From contig CP003316.1 in NCBI GenBank assembly GCA_000247545.1, positions 1,583,233 through 1,647,232 of the forward strand: DNA of 64,000 nt, given 5' to 3'. This DNA is from Pyrobaculum oguniense TE7 (GTDB lineage: Archaea; Thermoproteota; Thermoprotei; Thermoproteales; Thermoproteaceae). The translations under genes were made by a program, and so were the position numbers. This document shows, piece by piece, positions 62,937-64,000 of the stretch (the first letter of the stretch is position 1; each line of letters starts with the position of its first letter). Below the pieces are notes generated by a model. The model did not search any database and was not told the DNA's origin. It saw only the letters and a program-made list of their open reading frames with translations.

Positions 62937-63254
62937 CTATATCTTTACTAGCTTGCTGTGTCGCCGGTAGAGAGGTAGCATGTCTGGAGTTCTCACGTGG
63001 ATTTCGAAGGGGTCGCCAATGCCGGCTCTCCACAACTTCTCAAACACCACGCCGGGATTTATTGTGGTTATGACCAATACATCTATGTCGCTGGTAAGTA
63101 TGTGCCTTCCCTCGGCGACTGAGCCGAAGAGATATACCTCAGCGTCTGGATCCAGCGACTTAACCACGTATTTAATAACGGCCAGGTATTTGTCCAGGTT
63201 TTTAAACACCTCCTGCCTCCTCTTAGCGTCCTCTATCAAAAGCTTATCCGCCAC
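62937..63254 (-). CDS. Minimal nucleotidyltransferase (MNT), third pair
   Basis: 105 residues with GSVAEGRHILTSDIDVLVI, giving the GS and D-x-D residues. It is similar to the MNT at 41245-41589 (both EVYLFGS and FEIHV). The ATG overlaps the HEPN gene by 11 nt. The 260 bp downstream to the EamA gene hold nothing clear. Confidence 0.83.
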   Translation of the reverse strand: MADKLLIEDAKRRQEVFKNLDKYLAVIKYVVKSLDPDAEVYLFGSVAEGRHILTSDIDVLVITTINPGVVFEKLWRAGIGDPFEIHVRTPDMLPLYRRHSKLVKI

Positions 63255-63630
63255 TTATTATTTCGCTGACGAGGCTAAAAAGCCTTTCGGCCTCTTCCCT
63301 GGTGTACTCTCTTGGGATGTATCTGGCGTTTATGTAGGCGTCTTCTAATACTCCGAGCTCGAAGAGATATCTACTTAGCAACTCGCCGTAGCGCCGTCCC
63401 TCCTCTCCCGGAGCCGCGTCGGCCAGGAGGCGTAGGAGGCGGCGTATGCCGCGCGTCCTGGGGTACTGCACCCCGTACTCCAGCAACTTGGCCTTAAGGA
63501 AGAGCTGGAGGGCCTCCTCCATGTTGAAAACCGCGAGGTCGTACATCCTGTTCTCAATCTGGAAGCGAGCTGTTTGGAGAAAGGCCCGGGATCTCCTCTT
63601 CAGAGTCTCCGCCTTTTCTCTGGCCTCCAC
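63244..63630 (-). CDS. HEPN domain protein, third pair
   Basis: 128 residues: RRSRAFLQTARFQIENRMYDLAVFNMEEALQLFLKAKLL is the HEPN core. Where the 41.6-kb relative has KTHYLRDL, this one has RTRGIRRLL, so the conserved His is lost. GTG 63630 is about 27 nt from ATAAAAAC, an element shared with the divergent mqnD-like gene. Confidence 0.8.
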   Translation of the reverse strand: MEAREKAETLKRRSRAFLQTARFQIENRMYDLAVFNMEEALQLFLKAKLLEYGVQYPRTRGIRRLLRLLADAAPGEEGRRYGELLSRYLFELGVLEDAYINARYIPREYTREEAERLFSLVSEIISGG

Positions 63631-63649
63631 CTATGGGATGAAGCTAATA

Positions 63650-63660
63650 GTTTTTATTTG
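63650..63660. promoter_or_regulatory. TATA element shared by HEPN and mqnD-like genes
   Basis: AGTTTTTATTT lies between GTG 63630 (minus) and ATG 63678 (plus). Both starts are at leaderless distance (about 24-28 nt), and they are only 48 bp apart. Confidence 0.5.
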
Positions 63661-63677
63661 TCCTCCAGGCAGCCTCT

Positions 63678-64000
63678 ATGCTCAAGATAGCCCACTCCCC
63701 CGACGCCGACGACGCCTACATGTTCTACGGCATCGCCTCAGGTGCTGTAAAGCTACCAGCGCCGTATGTTGAGTTCCTATCTGACATAGAGACTCTCAAC
63801 AAGCTGGCCATCGAGGAGCTCCTCGACATAACGGCTGTAAGCGCCCACGCCCTGGCCTACATTTGTGACAGGTACTACGTCATGTCGGTGGGGGCCTCCA
63901 TGGGCGAGGGCTACGGCCCCGTCGTGGTGGGGAGGGGAGTGGATCGTCCGCGGCACGTGGCAGTGCCTGGGAGGTACACCACTGCGGCCCTCCTAGTCAG
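63678..64000 (+). CDS. mqnD: Menaquinone biosynthesis protein, MqnD-like (partial)
   Basis: The N-terminal 107 residues are visible; the rest is beyond the window. MLKIAHSPDADDAYMFYGIASG is the signature of 1,4-dihydroxy-6-naphthoate synthase in the futalosine route. DITAVSAHALAYICDRYYVMSVGASMGEGYGPVVV supports it. MqnA is a related alternative. ATG 63678 is about 24 nt from TTTTTATT. Menaquinone is the expected electron donor for the nitrate and NO reductases in this window. Confidence 0.85.
   Translation, partial: MLKIAHSPDADDAYMFYGIASGAVKLPAPYVEFLSDIETLNKLAIEELLDITAVSAHALAYICDRYYVMSVGASMGEGYGPVVVGRGVDRPRHVAVPGRYTTAALLV

Noticed and set aside
1-64000. CRISPR arrays, rRNA, tRNA genes and insertion sequences
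   Set aside because: I looked for regularly spaced repeats, tRNA cloverleaf 3' ends and transposase motifs in the spacers and found none. Intron-bearing archaeal tRNAs or C/D box RNAs could still be missed by eye.

Overview
The window looks like a hyperthermophilic crenarchaeon of the genus Pyrobaculum. The evidence is PaREP1 and PaREP2b family sequences, an export-type nitrate reductase beside a single-subunit nitric oxide reductase, a tricorn protease, a PQQ sugar dehydrogenase, crenarchaeal-type GAPN and malate synthase, and almost universal leaderless promoters with a TATA box about 25 nt upstream of ATG, GTG or TTG. P. aerophilum is my best guess; the species is inference, not shown by the sequence.

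Layout. 1-5.0 kb: a copper/thiol envelope cluster (CopA ATPase, thioredoxin-DsbD fusion, DUF411 protein, Trp-rich CPMC protein, membrane-anchored winged helix, Met/Gly-rich secreted protein). 5.4-13.1 kb: thioredoxin reductase, fumarase, VapBC, PaREP1, non-phosphorylating GAPDH, ferredoxin, PQQ aldose dehydrogenase. 13.3-17.5 kb: VOC dioxygenase-like protein, hemerythrin-like protein with an overlapping MarR regulator, and an AAA ATPase with a palindromic operator at its start. 17.6-29.7 kb: denitrification cluster, with quinol NO reductase, two membrane genes (the first frameshifted at a C6 tract), narG, narH, a haem-binding EB_dh-type gamma subunit and two unassigned genes. 29.7-37.4 kb: glycolate oxidase (glcDEF-like), a split HdrB/HdrC-like pair and malate synthase, which together form a glycolate to glyoxylate to malate route.

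37.4-41.2 kb is AT-rich and decayed: a Na+/Ca2+ exchanger pseudogene, a frameshifted Nramp-like transporter and an unassigned pseudogene. 41.2-48.1 kb: HEPN/MNT toxin-antitoxin pair, LutB-like protein, a five-gene ABC export operon with a Cys-rich membrane protein, and FeoB. 48.4-53.6 kb: peroxiredoxin, tricorn protease, VKOR and CoxG-like protein. 53.7-57.7 kb: PaREP2b pseudogene, PD-(D/E)XK nuclease, another pseudogene, and an overlapping operon of a Cas4-like Fe-S protein with an MntA/HepT-type pair. 57.7-64 kb: glycerate 2-kinase, two DUF131 paralogues, a thioesterase with an upstream in-frame stop, a winged-helix/EamA transporter pair, a third HEPN/MNT pair, and the start of a menaquinone biosynthesis gene (mqnD-like).

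Themes. Respiration (menaquinone, nitrate and NO reduction) sits beside oxidative sugar and C2 metabolism. The window holds one VapBC and three nucleotidyltransferase/HEPN modules. At least seven genes carry frameshifts or in-frame stops, several in short homopolymers. Three divergent gene pairs appear to share one symmetric TATA element, with start codons only 45-48 bp apart.
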